Shown here: one piece after another, positions 43,418-52,184 of the stretch
Position numbering within the stretch: position 1 is the first letter of the stretch
How the letters are laid out: each line of letters starts with the position of its first letter
The notes under the pieces: generated by a model
The model's input: the letters and a program-made list of their open reading frames with translations, nothing else
Told to the model about the DNA's origin: nothing
The model's database searches: none
Position numbers and translations under genes: made by a program
Source: Sediminicola sp040566555
Lineage (GTDB): Bacteria; Bacteroidota; Bacteroidia; Flavobacteriales; Flavobacteriaceae
DNA: 64,000 bases
Direction: 5' to 3'
Assembly: GCF_040566555.1 (NCBI RefSeq)
Contig: NZ_JBEWYP010000003.1
Span: forward strand, 372,001-436,000

Positions 43418-43752
43418 ATTTATGTTTTTATTGTGTTGAAAATTCCTTTTATAATTCGATACCTATAAGTCAATGATTATGCCATGAAAAGAAATATGAC
43501 AAGGTGTCAGATTATCGGTATCTAAAATGACAATTCAAACCTTTGCTAGCTTTAAATACACTAACTTCCCATGATATGACATGTAAAAGTTCTAACTATA
43601 GGTGTATGACACCTTAAATAACTTTAAGCGCATTTAGCTGATTCCTCGTAACTTATAATACCCTCCAATTTCATAATTGGAATTAACGTATTTCTCATTC
43701 ATTTTTGTCTTAGAGAAACATATATTTGTTATCAACTTAATCGATTGCGTAA
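43418..43752. promoter_or_regulatory. 335-bp control region between dnaK and L-serine deaminase
   Basis: Two short inverted repeats share GGTGT/ACA elements: TGACAAGGTGTCA (43497-43509) and AGGTGTATGACACCT (43600-43614). They lie 80 and 183 bp upstream of the dnaK ATG. No CIRCE element (TTAGCACTC type) is seen. A TAnnTTTG box for the deaminase gene is listed separately. Confidence 0.45.
43721..43728 (+). promoter_or_regulatory. TAnnTTTG box before the L-serine deaminase gene
   Basis: TATATTTG, 24 bp before the ATG at 43753. The nearest TTG (43705-43707) is 13 bp upstream, shorter than standard. Confidence 0.5.
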
Positions 43753-45177
43753 ATGGAATGTATTAGCACCTTCGACATGCTTAAAATAGGTATTGGTCCG
43801 TCTAGCTCCCATACTCTTGGTCCTTGGCGGGCTGCAGAAAGATGGATCAAAGAATTGAAGGAAGATGATTTATTTGATCAAGTTGCTTCCATTAAGGTTC
43901 ATATCTATGGTTCTTTGTCCTTAACAGGAAAAGGGCATGCGACAGATTTAGCTATTATGTTGGGATTAACCGGGGCCGACCCAGAGTATATTCCTATTGA
44001 AGATATCAGTGGTATTGTAGAGGAAATAAAATCCACAGGAATTTTGAGTTTTAATAGCGAAAAGGAAATTCCTTTTGATGCCAAACAGGATATTGTTTTT
44101 GAAAAGCAGTTTTTACCCTTTCATGCCAATGGGATGCTATTTGTGGCCACATTGAAATCTGGAGAAAAGATTGAAGAAACCTATTATTCGATAGGCGGAG
44201 GATTTGTAGTAAAAGAAGAAAGGGCAAACGCCAAACAAAACCTAAAGGTATTCAAAACCTTCCCCTTCCCTATAGTAAAGGGCACGGAGCTTCTCGCATA
44301 TTGCAAACAGGAGAACAAATCCATTTCGGAATTGGTATTGGAAAATGAAAGATCATTGCGCACAGATACTGAAATAGATCGGGAGTTACAGCGCATATGG
44401 GATACAATGCTAGAATGTATGTACATAGGCTGCCACACAGAAGGACATTTACCAGGTGGCTTAAATGTTAGACGCCGTGCCTATGATATGTCCCAAAGTC
44501 TAAAAGGGGACATCCCCTATTCCAATCCTCAAGAATGGTTGGAGGCTATCCGGAAGACAGAAGTAAAATTTAGACAAATCCTCAAATGGGTCAGCTGTTT
44601 TGCGCTTAGTGTCAATGAGGTCAACGCTTCCTTAGGGCGGGTAGTCACAGCACCAACCAATGGCAGTGCAGGTGTGATTCCTGCCGTCCTAATGTACTAT
44701 ATGGTCATTGAAAACCACGATGCCACCTTTGAACACGTGAAAAAGTTTTTAATGGTAGCCGGTGAAATAGGCAGCATTTTCAAAAAAGGAGCTACCATTT
44801 CAGCTGCTATGGGCGGTTGTCAAGCGGAGATTGGCGTTTCCTCAGCGATGGCTGCCGGAGCACTCACAGAAATAATGGGTGGCACCCCTGAACAGGCATT
44901 AATGGCCGCAGAAATTGCTATGGAACACCATTTAGGCCTCACTTGCGACCCAATAGGGGGCTTAGTACAAATACCATGTATAGAACGGAACTCCATGGGT
45001 GCCATAAAAGCAATCAATGCCGCTGAATTGGCGATGGACTCCAATCCTGAGAACGCGAAGGTTCCTTTGGACAAAGTGGTGAACACCATGTGGGAAACTG
45101 CCAAGGATATGAGCTCCAAATACAAGGAGACCTCCGAAGGCGGATTAGCGGTAGGGGTTTATCTTAGTGATTGTTGA
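43753..45177 (+). CDS. sdaA: L-serine ammonia-lyase, iron-sulphur type
   Basis: This 474-residue single-chain enzyme converts L-serine to pyruvate and ammonia using an oxygen-sensitive [4Fe-4S] cluster. The N-terminal domain has SSSHTLGPWRAAERWIKE (about 17-34) and IHIYGSLSLTGKGHATD. The C-terminal domain has TAPTNGSAGVIPAVLMYY and the cluster cysteines in MGGCQAEIGVSS, LTCDPIGGLVQIPCIERN. The length and two-domain order match E. coli SdaA. It stands alone, divergent from dnaK. Confidence 0.95.
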   Translation: MECISTFDMLKIGIGPSSSHTLGPWRAAERWIKELKEDDLFDQVASIKVHIYGSLSLTGKGHATDLAIMLGLTGADPEYIPIEDISGIVEEIKSTGILSFNSEKEIPFDAKQDIVFEKQFLPFHANGMLFVATLKSGEKIEETYYSIGGGFVVKEERANAKQNLKVFKTFPFPIVKGTELLAYCKQENKSISELVLENERSLRTDTEIDRELQRIWDTMLECMYIGCHTEGHLPGGLNVRRRAYDMSQSLKGDIPYSNPQEWLEAIRKTEVKFRQILKWVSCFALSVNEVNASLGRVVTAPTNGSAGVIPAVLMYYMVIENHDATFEHVKKFLMVAGEIGSIFKKGATISAAMGGCQAEIGVSSAMAAGALTEIMGGTPEQALMAAEIAMEHHLGLTCDPIGGLVQIPCIERNSMGAIKAINAAELAMDSNPENAKVPLDKVVNTMWETAKDMSSKYKETSEGGLAVGVYLSDC

Positions 45178-45180
45178 TTC

Positions 45181-45633
45181 TTAATCACAACCTTGTTTGT
45201 GCCGTGTGTCGATGATATATATGATTTTCCAGGAATCTGAATCTTTGAACAGCTGAAATGAATTCACCCCACAATGGCTAAAAGTATCATTTAACCAAAA
45301 TTCATAGGGAGTCCAAGCATGCGCCATTGCCCCATCTATTTGGATATTGAAGGATAACAGTTTTTCCTGAAACTTTGTGGTGGTTGGGATACCTATAATG
45401 TGACTCACAAAATCATTGTAATCTTCGGACTGTACATAGGTACTATCCACTTTGTTGGCAATCGTCTGAATAATTACCTGATCTGAAACTACGCTTTTCA
45501 GGAGTAAAGAATCTTGTTGATGAAAACCTTTAAAGAACGTTTCAATGGTTTGCCTAACAGCATTCTCTTCCGAAGATTGAGCATTCCCATTTAAAACAAA
45601 TAAACACAGGCAGAAACAGATTAAAATTCTCAT
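45181..45633 (-). CDS. Secreted NTF2-like protein
   Basis: The 150-residue protein has a signal peptide (1-18, ending NGNA). An NTF2/SnoaL-like alpha+beta fold follows: AVRQTIETFFKGFHQQDSLLLKSVV, LSFNIQIDGAMAHAWTPYEF, CGVNSFQLFKDSDSWKIIYI. The fold is a cone with a central pocket and occurs in enzymes and binding proteins alike. No catalytic set is clear. Two Cys (GVNSF-side Cys and the C-terminal KQGCD) could pair in the periplasm. Stop codons of this gene and the deaminase gene are three bases apart. Confidence 0.82.
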   Translation of the reverse strand: MRILICFCLCLFVLNGNAQSSEENAVRQTIETFFKGFHQQDSLLLKSVVSDQVIIQTIANKVDSTYVQSEDYNDFVSHIIGIPTTTKFQEKLLSFNIQIDGAMAHAWTPYEFWLNDTFSHCGVNSFQLFKDSDSWKIIYIIDTRHKQGCD

Positions 45634-45750
45634 TTTATGATTTTTAGAGTCCGATATCGAAAATAACTTAATTATTTTAAAGCCGAAACTAAGAATCCCT
45701 TAAAGTTTTTGAACAAAACTCCTTACTTTTATCGTCTCAAACCAAAATTC

Positions 45751-46569
45751 ATGTCAGTAGCCAAAAAAGAATACAAAAGAGTAACCGTAAAATCCTTAAT
45801 AGAAATGAAGAGGAACGGTGAACGAATCTCCATGTTGACTGCCTATGATTTTTCCATGGCAAAAATTGTTGACGATGCCAATGTAGATGTTATCTTGGTT
45901 GGGGACTCGGCCAGTAATGTTATGGCCGGGCATGAAACAACACTACCTATTACCCTGGATCAAATGATCTACCATGCCTCATCGGTTATTCGAGCTGTGA
46001 AAAGGGCACTAGTGGTTGTTGATATTCCATTTGGAAGCTATCAAAGTGATCCTAAAGAGGCCTTGCGTTCTGCTATTCGTATAATGAAAGAGAGCGGAGC
46101 CCATGCTGTTAAGGTTGAGGGAGGAATAGAAATAAAGGAATCCGTAAAAAGAATTCTCAATGCAGGGATACCTGTAATGGGACATTTGGGGCTTACCCCA
46201 CAGTCAATTTATAAGTTTGGCACCTACACCGTAAGAGCCAAGGAAGAAGAGGAGGCTCAGAAGCTTCTGGTGGACGCCAAGTTGTTGGAAAAATTAGGCT
46301 GTTTCGCAATTGTTTTAGAAAAAATACCAGCAGATTTGGCCAAGAAAGTTGCCGAGAGCATAAATATTCCCGTAATAGGTATTGGTGCAGGTAACGGAGT
46401 AGACGGACAAGTATTGGTCGTACATGATCTTTTGGGAATTACCCAAGAGTTCAATCCGCGGTTCTTGAGGCGTTATATGAATTTATATGAAGAAATGGGA
46501 AATGCCATTTCACAGTATGTCACAGACGTAAAAAGCAGGGATTTTCCTAATGAAGAAGAACAGTATTAA
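45751..46569 (+). CDS. panB: 3-Methyl-2-oxobutanoate hydroxymethyltransferase
   Basis: This 272-residue enzyme adds a hydroxymethyl group from methylene-tetrahydrofolate to 2-oxoisovalerate, the first step of pantothenate and CoA synthesis. Motifs are MLTAYDFSMAKIVDDANVDV, LVGDSASNVMAGHETTLPIT (Mg-binding Asp), VDIPFGSYQ, the KVEGG motif and GHLGLTPQSIYKFGTY. An in-frame TTG at 45709 would add 14 residues, but the ATG matches the family. panC and panD are not in the window. It ends exactly where rluA begins. Confidence 0.95.
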   Translation: MSVAKKEYKRVTVKSLIEMKRNGERISMLTAYDFSMAKIVDDANVDVILVGDSASNVMAGHETTLPITLDQMIYHASSVIRAVKRALVVVDIPFGSYQSDPKEALRSAIRIMKESGAHAVKVEGGIEIKESVKRILNAGIPVMGHLGLTPQSIYKFGTYTVRAKEEEEAQKLLVDAKLLEKLGCFAIVLEKIPADLAKKVAESINIPVIGIGAGNGVDGQVLVVHDLLGITQEFNPRFLRRYMNLYEEMGNAISQYVTDVKSRDFPNEEEQY

Positions 46570-47274
46570 TTGAATTTGGAGACTAAAACAATTTCTACGC
46601 CAAAAAACCTACAAGTCCTTTACGAGGATAACCACCTTATTGCCATTAATAAAAGGCCTGGGGATATTGTCCAAGGAGATAAGACCGGCGACGCCCCATT
46701 AAGTGAGGTGGTCAAAGAATACCTTAGGGAAAAATACAACAAGCCCGGCAATGTTTATTTAGGGGTTGCCCATAGATTGGACAGGCCAACATCGGGGATT
46801 GTAGTCTTTGCAAAAACATCAAAAGCCTTACCGCGACTTAATAAATTGTTTGCTGAAAAGGATGCCAAGAAGACCTATTGGGCTGTTGTAAAGAACGCTC
46901 CAGAGAACCCCTCTGCCAGCCTTACCCATTGGTTAAAAAGAAATACAAAACAAAATAAATCCTACGCCCATAAAAATGAGGTGCCAGATAGCAAAAAAGC
47001 TATCTTGGATTATAGAATACTGAAAAAGTTGGACAATTACTTTTTGTTGGAAATTGACCTAAAGACTGGAAGGCATCATCAGATACGGGCACAATTAAAT
47101 GCCTTGGGATGCCCAATCAAGGGTGATCTAAAATATGGGTTTGATCGCAGCAACAAAGATGGCAGTATACATTTGCACGCCAGAAACCTGTCTTTCATTC
47201 ATCCAGTTAAAAAGGAAATGCTCAATTTGGTTGCCCCTCCCCCTAACGAACCCATCTGGAATGCTTGTCTTTAG
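46570..47274 (+). CDS. RluA-family pseudouridine synthase
   Basis: This 234-residue enzyme changes uridine to pseudouridine in rRNA or tRNA. The catalytic Asp71 is in VAHRLDRPTSGIVVFAKT. Other motifs are DNHLIAINKRPGDIVQ and DLKTGRHHQIRAQL, and the C-terminus has HARNLSFIHPV. No S4 domain is present. No ATG lies near the N-terminus; translation probably begins at TTG 46570, the codon right after the panB stop, or at TTG 46576. The two genes are in one frame with a single TAA between them, so coupled translation is likely. The target base is unknown. Confidence 0.9.
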   Translation: MNLETKTISTPKNLQVLYEDNHLIAINKRPGDIVQGDKTGDAPLSEVVKEYLREKYNKPGNVYLGVAHRLDRPTSGIVVFAKTSKALPRLNKLFAEKDAKKTYWAVVKNAPENPSASLTHWLKRNTKQNKSYAHKNEVPDSKKAILDYRILKKLDNYFLLEIDLKTGRHHQIRAQLNALGCPIKGDLKYGFDRSNKDGSIHLHARNLSFIHPVKKEMLNLVAPPPNEPIWNACL

Positions 47275-47279
47275 TTATT

Positions 47280-48146
47280 CTATTTATAGGTCCGAACACT
47301 TTCGATGACAACAGAACCTAATATCAATACCCCTCCGAAAATCGTCATTAAGGATGGTATTTCGGCCAGGAAAATTGCGCCAATTATAATTCCATAAACC
47401 GGTTGAACACTACTGATAATGCTCGCGGTTGTAATGGAAAAATATTTAAAACTGTTCAAAAACAAGGTATGTCCAATAGCTGTAGTCACTAAGGCAAGGG
47501 TTAAAAGTCCTTTCCATTGGCTTAGCACTGCATCGGTTTCCAAAAAGAAAAATACGGGAAATAGCAAAGCACCTACGATCACCATTTGGTAACACATTAA
47601 AGCTGATCCATTATAATGCTTTACCCTCGCCTTTAGTACAAGATTCCTCAACGCATAAAAAAGTGCGGACAAAACCCCTACTCCAACTGCAAGAGTATAA
47701 GAGTTGCCCATTTCAAATTTGGGGACCAAAAAATAGATACCAGCCAATACCATGATGCCCAATAAAAGGTGGATTTTTAAAAATTTGGTCTTGAGCAAAA
47801 TAGGCTCCAGTAAAGAAGTAATTACCGGGTAGGTAAAAAGAGACAGCATTCCTATGGCAACATTGGATAATTTTAATGCATAGAAATAGGTAATCCAATG
47901 TAACCCCATAAATATGCCACTCATCAAGATGGGGAGATAGTCCTTTTTAAGAATGCTCAAGGATATGCCTTTCCATTTGCAAAAAAGCCATAATAACAAA
48001 AACGCCAAAATAGCCCTGGAAGCAATGGTGATTGGAACTGGCAATTGAATAAACCTGCCCAAGGCACCAGAGGTGCTCACGAAAAGCATGGCCAAATTTA
48101 TTTCGAGCAAATGAGCTAGGTGTGGGTTCTTTGAACTCAACTTCAA
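47280..48146 (-). CDS. DMT-family (EamA) transporter
   Basis: The 288-residue inner-membrane protein has ten predicted helices in two EamA repeats. The first repeat runs from LLEINLAMLFVSTSGALGRF to about residue 140. The second begins near YTLAVGVGVLSALFYALRN and includes IGHTLFLNSFKYFSITTASI and SVQPVYGIIIGAIFLAE. It probably exports small metabolites, but the substrate is unknown. The start codon touches the stop of the TPR gene, so the two are one operon. Confidence 0.9.
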   Translation of the reverse strand: MKLSSKNPHLAHLLEINLAMLFVSTSGALGRFIQLPVPITIASRAILAFLLLWLFCKWKGISLSILKKDYLPILMSGIFMGLHWITYFYALKLSNVAIGMLSLFTYPVITSLLEPILLKTKFLKIHLLLGIMVLAGIYFLVPKFEMGNSYTLAVGVGVLSALFYALRNLVLKARVKHYNGSALMCYQMVIVGALLFPVFFFLETDAVLSQWKGLLTLALVTTAIGHTLFLNSFKYFSITTASIISSVQPVYGIIIGAIFLAEIPSLMTIFGGVLILGSVVIESVRTYK

Positions 48147-49691
48147 TTATCTAGTTAGCGTCAAAGCCTTTTCCCTTATTATTTGGGCTACTGGTCTATT
48201 CTCCAAATGGCTTTCTAACCATGAAAGGATATCCAAGTATAAAAATGCTCTTTTTTCAAATGGATGATCTTCATATTTCTTAAGCTCATTATAAAGCTTT
48301 TGGAATTCATCCTTTAGCTCGTGTGGATAGATATTGCCCAAGTTTCTCAAAAACTTGATCATTTCCTTTTGGACGGCATGTAGATCGTTCATCTTCAACA
48401 AAAATTTATACGTACTCTTTAACTGTACCTCCAGATGGTAATCCATTCCCGCTTCATAATGGGCAACAAGACTAAGGACACGGGCGAAGCACATGAGATC
48501 CTCGCGCATCTTTAAGTTTTTGTTGTTAATGATTTTTTTTAGGTATTGGATGCAGGTTTTATTATCCCCCATGCTGAAATATAAACAGGCAATCTTGTAG
48601 TAAAAAACCATGACATGGTGCTCATCAATACGCTCTTTGTGCTTATTGATACCGTATTCAATTATTTTGACCAGATATAACCCTTTTTCGAAGGTCCCTT
48701 CCATAAAATGGAGGTTCAATTTGTTGGAATTGATATATAGAAAGGCCAAAGAAGAGATATTATCATTTTTAGGAAACTCTTCGCTATTGACCATGGCCTC
48801 CAATTTTTCCAATGTTTCCTTAAACTGGGAACTGTATTTTACATAAAATAAGGATTCTAAAAGATAATGGTTGCCTTTTAAAAAGAAAACGGGATTTAAG
48901 TAAATCATCTCCTTATGTTCATAAAAAAGGTCTACCCATTTGCTGGAATATTTATAGCAGGACAAAAAATCCTGTGTTAAAAAACTATACCATAAATGCG
49001 CTTTATAGAGCCAGAGTTTTTCCCTAAATCCGAGGTCCTCCATGTTGTATTCTGGTAAATGCTCATCAAAATACTTTTTTACATTTTTTATTTCCTCATC
49101 ACTTTTCACATATCCCACCTTCAGCATCATCCCGTACAATTGCAGGGATAAATTGGATAACTTGCTGGTAATTACATTTTGTTCAGAAAGTTTTTTGGCT
49201 TGCATTGCCAATTCATCAGCCCTATCCGGGATACTTCTGGTGATGTATTGGGTTTCTATTATTTTTTCTAGTTCCACAATCTCGTAGGCTATATTTTTTT
49301 CTTCATTGTCTATCGCAGTGCTTTTGGCCTTATCCAGAATTTTTAAGCTTTGTTTATATAGTCCTTTTTGATACAAAATGGTGGCAAAATCGAGCTGCTC
49401 ACGAATCTGGACCCGTATATTTTGATTGACTGGATTTAATCGTAGACTAACCAATATTTGTTTGTAGAGATGCGCTTTAAGATTGGACAACTGGGTTTTC
49501 TTAACAATTCCACTATCCAATATGGCCTTTTCATCATAGTCTTTCATCTTATCCAATAGATTGAATAAGGCTAAAAACTTGGCGTCGGTATTGACTCCCA
49601 ATCTACCAACATAGAGCTTAAATTGACGCTTTTCTGACTTAGAAAGTGATTTTACCAACACGAACAAAGCATCTTTATGTGCAGTTGTCAT
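48147..49691 (-). CDS. Conserved TPR-like cytoplasmic protein
   Basis: The 514-residue helical protein has no signal peptide. It begins MTTAHKDALFVLVKSLSKSE, and repeated helix pairs of TPR type run from about 100 to 440: LYKQSLKILDKAKSTAI; VMVFYYKIACLYFSMGDNKTCIQYLKKII. I recognise no catalytic motif. Similar long TPR-like proteins are common in Flavobacteriia and lack a known function. It is probably a protein-binding scaffold. The DMT transporter gene follows directly. Confidence 0.75.
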   Translation of the reverse strand: MTTAHKDALFVLVKSLSKSEKRQFKLYVGRLGVNTDAKFLALFNLLDKMKDYDEKAILDSGIVKKTQLSNLKAHLYKQILVSLRLNPVNQNIRVQIREQLDFATILYQKGLYKQSLKILDKAKSTAIDNEEKNIAYEIVELEKIIETQYITRSIPDRADELAMQAKKLSEQNVITSKLSNLSLQLYGMMLKVGYVKSDEEIKNVKKYFDEHLPEYNMEDLGFREKLWLYKAHLWYSFLTQDFLSCYKYSSKWVDLFYEHKEMIYLNPVFFLKGNHYLLESLFYVKYSSQFKETLEKLEAMVNSEEFPKNDNISSLAFLYINSNKLNLHFMEGTFEKGLYLVKIIEYGINKHKERIDEHHVMVFYYKIACLYFSMGDNKTCIQYLKKIINNKNLKMREDLMCFARVLSLVAHYEAGMDYHLEVQLKSTYKFLLKMNDLHAVQKEMIKFLRNLGNIYPHELKDEFQKLYNELKKYEDHPFEKRAFLYLDILSWLESHLENRPVAQIIREKALTLTR

Positions 49692-49779
49692 CGTAATAAT
49701 TATTATTTAATTAACTGTATATCAGGACTTTAAATATAACAAAAAGTAACTTAACGTTGTAAATGTTTATTTAGGCTCC

Positions 49780-49821
49780 AACCAGTTGGTTAAGGTAGCT
49801 ATATATTCGTATAGCTTACCT
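49780..49821 (+). promoter_or_regulatory. Two inverted repeats upstream of leuA
   Basis: AACCAGTTGGTT (49780-49791) is followed by a longer repeat in which AGGTA-GCTATA (49793-49803) pairs with TATAGC-T-TACCT (49810-49821), one base bulged. It ends 16 bp before the ATG. It could be an operator or a leader hairpin; there is no T-run. Confidence 0.5.
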
Positions 49822-49837
49822 AAATTACACAAATATA

Positions 49838-51010
49838 ATGAGCAAAGATAAAGTACAAATTTTTGACACAACACTGAGAGATGGGGAACAGGTCCCAGGA
49901 TGCAAATTGGATACAAAACAAAAACTTGTTATCGCTGAACGTTTGGATGAATTGGGTGTAGACGTTATCGAAGCAGGATTTCCTATTTCCAGTCCCGGGG
50001 ATTTCAATTCTGTAAGTGAAATTGCAAAATTGGTGCAAAATGCAACAGTTTGTGGATTGACAAGAGCAGTGAAAAAAGATATTGAAGTTGCTGCTGAGGC
50101 ACTGAAATACGCAAAGAAACCAAGGATCCATACAGGGATAGGCACTTCTGATTCACATATCAAATACAAATTTAATTCAAACAGAGAGGCCATTATTGAA
50201 CGCGCAGTAGATGCCGTGAAATATGCCAAAACCTTTGTTGAAGACATAGAATTTTACGCAGAGGATGCGGGCCGTACCGACAATGACTTTTTAGCGAGGA
50301 TTTGCGAAGAAGTTATCAAGGCCGGTGCAACCGTTCTAAATATTCCAGATACAACAGGCTACTGTCTTCCTGAAGAATATGGAGCAAAAATTAAGTATCT
50401 TAGGGATAACGTTACGGGCATACACAAAGCGATCCTATCTTGTCATTGCCATAATGACCTCGGGTTGGCAACGGCCAATTCCATTGCAGGGGTGATCAAT
50501 GGTGCAAGACAAATTGAATGTACCATAAATGGTGTAGGCGAAAGAGCTGGTAATACTTCTTTGGAAGAAGTAGTCATGATCCTAAGGCAACATCCTTACT
50601 TGAATTTGGATACAAACATCAATAGTAAATTGTTATACGACACCAGTTTAATGGTTTCGCAAAAAATGGGAATGCCAGTACAACCTAATAAAGCCATTGT
50701 TGGTTCCAATGCGTTTGCGCATAGTTCAGGAATTCATCAAGATGGTGTTATTAAAAATAGGGAGACCTATGAAATAATGGATCCTGAGGATGTGGGAGTA
50801 ACCGAATCCTCTATTGTACTTACTGCCAGAAGCGGTAGAGCGGCATTGGCATATCGTTCAAAAAAGATAGGATATGAGCTTACAAAAGTACAGTTGGATG
50901 TCATCTATGAGGATTTCCTAAAATATGCGGATCGCAAAAAAGAGATCATGGATGAAGATATCCATGAAATTATCGAAGCTAGTTCGATTAATATAGAAAA
51001 GGTAGCTTAA
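49838..51010 (+). CDS. leuA: 2-Isopropylmalate synthase, short form
   Basis: This 390-residue HMGL-like TIM-barrel enzyme joins acetyl-CoA and 2-oxoisovalerate, the first step of leucine synthesis. Motifs are IFDTTLRDGEQVPG (7-20), EFYAEDAGRTDNDFL, metal-binding His in LSCHCHNDLGLATANS, GVGERAGNTSLEEV and SNAFAHSSGIHQDGV. It lacks the C-terminal leucine-sensing domain of classical LeuA (about 510 residues). Feedback by leucine through that domain is therefore absent. Some relatives are homocitrate or citramalate synthases, but pairing with leuB favours LeuA. It overlaps leuB by one base. Confidence 0.88.
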   Translation: MSKDKVQIFDTTLRDGEQVPGCKLDTKQKLVIAERLDELGVDVIEAGFPISSPGDFNSVSEIAKLVQNATVCGLTRAVKKDIEVAAEALKYAKKPRIHTGIGTSDSHIKYKFNSNREAIIERAVDAVKYAKTFVEDIEFYAEDAGRTDNDFLARICEEVIKAGATVLNIPDTTGYCLPEEYGAKIKYLRDNVTGIHKAILSCHCHNDLGLATANSIAGVINGARQIECTINGVGERAGNTSLEEVVMILRQHPYLNLDTNINSKLLYDTSLMVSQKMGMPVQPNKAIVGSNAFAHSSGIHQDGVIKNRETYEIMDPEDVGVTESSIVLTARSGRAALAYRSKKIGYELTKVQLDVIYEDFLKYADRKKEIMDEDIHEIIEASSINIEKVA

Positions 51011-52128
51011 TGAACCTAAATATAACACTTTTACCAGGAGATGGTATAGGACCGGAAGTATTGGCACAGGCAGTGAAATGTCTTCAGGCCGTAGAGGAAA
51101 CTTTTGGCCATAATTTCACATACACTGAGGCTTCCATTGGAGCTGTCGCAATGGATCAGACAGGGAATCCCCTGCCTGAAGAAACATTGGAAATATGCAA
51201 GAATTCCGATGCAATTCTTTTCGGGACCATTGGGACCTTAAAATACGACGACAATCCGGATGCTAAAGTGCGACCTGAGCAAGGATTGTTGCAACTGAGA
51301 ATGGATTTAAATCTTTTTTCCAGCATAAGACCGGTAAAAATTTTCCCTACCCTTCTTGAAAAATCCCCTCTAAAAAAGGAAATTATTTTAGGGACAGATT
51401 TTGTAATCTATCGTGAACTTACAGGGGGAATCTACTTCGGTGAAAAAAAATTAAGTGCTGATGGCACAGTAGCCTCAGATCTTTGTCAATATTCAGAAAG
51501 AGAAATAAGCCGAATCGCACATTTGGCGTTTAAGGCTGCTAAAAACAGAAAACAAAAACTGACTGTGGTGGACAAGGCCAATGTCTTGGAAACTTCCAGA
51601 CTATGGCGAAAAATAGTTTCTAAAATAGGGGAAAGTTACCCTGAGGTTACCCTGGAGTATTTATTGGCCGATAATGCAGCGATGCAAATCATGCTAAATC
51701 CAAAACAGTTTGATGTTATATTGACAGATAACCTTTTTGGGGATATCCTATCCGACCAAGGTAGCGCTATTTGTGGGTCGAAAGGGCTGTTGCCTTCGGC
51801 TTCTATTGGAAACGATTATGCTATGTTCGAACCATTTCATGGTTCCTATACACAAGTGCAAGGACAAAATATCGCCAACCCTATTGCTTCAATTCTATCG
51901 GCAGCAATGTTATTGAACCATTTTGGTCTAAATGAAGAGGCACAGGCCATTATTGTTGCAGTTGACAAGGCCTTGAGAAAAAACATTTCCACCAAGGATA
52001 TAAATCCTGCCAGTACCTATGGCACAAGTCAGGTAGGTGATTTTATTTCACAAAATATCATTGACTCGGAAGAAGATCTCAATTTCAACTATGAAAATAT
52101 TGGTCTTGGCAAGTCAACCATCATATAA
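51010..52128 (+). CDS. leuB: 3-Isopropylmalate dehydrogenase
   Basis: The 372-residue NAD-dependent oxidative decarboxylase acts in leucine synthesis. Motifs are LLPGDGIGPEVLAQAV (6-21), RPEQGLLQLRMDLNLFSSIRP, the substrate region YRELTGGIYFGE, VDKANVLETSRLWRK, the metal-binding DNAAMQIMLNPKQFDVILTDNLFGDILSD, and FEPFHGSYTQVQGQNIANP. The ATG shares its A with the leuA stop (TAATG), so translation is coupled. leuC and leuD, needed between the two steps, are not in the window and must be elsewhere. Confidence 0.95.
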   Translation: MNLNITLLPGDGIGPEVLAQAVKCLQAVEETFGHNFTYTEASIGAVAMDQTGNPLPEETLEICKNSDAILFGTIGTLKYDDNPDAKVRPEQGLLQLRMDLNLFSSIRPVKIFPTLLEKSPLKKEIILGTDFVIYRELTGGIYFGEKKLSADGTVASDLCQYSEREISRIAHLAFKAAKNRKQKLTVVDKANVLETSRLWRKIVSKIGESYPEVTLEYLLADNAAMQIMLNPKQFDVILTDNLFGDILSDQGSAICGSKGLLPSASIGNDYAMFEPFHGSYTQVQGQNIANPIASILSAAMLLNHFGLNEEAQAIIVAVDKALRKNISTKDINPASTYGTSQVGDFISQNIIDSEEDLNFNYENIGLGKSTII

Positions 52129-52148
52129 ATTAAGTAGCTGGATTTTAC

Positions 52149-52184
52149 AAAAAAAGCCTTTTCACAAATGAAAAGGCTTTTTTT
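52149..52184. terminator. Bidirectional terminator after leuB
   Basis: Arms of 16 bp (52149-52164 and 52169-52184) contain GCCTTTTCA/TGAAAAGGC around CAAA. The right arm reaches the stop codon of the convergent TlpA-like gene. Confidence 0.9.
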
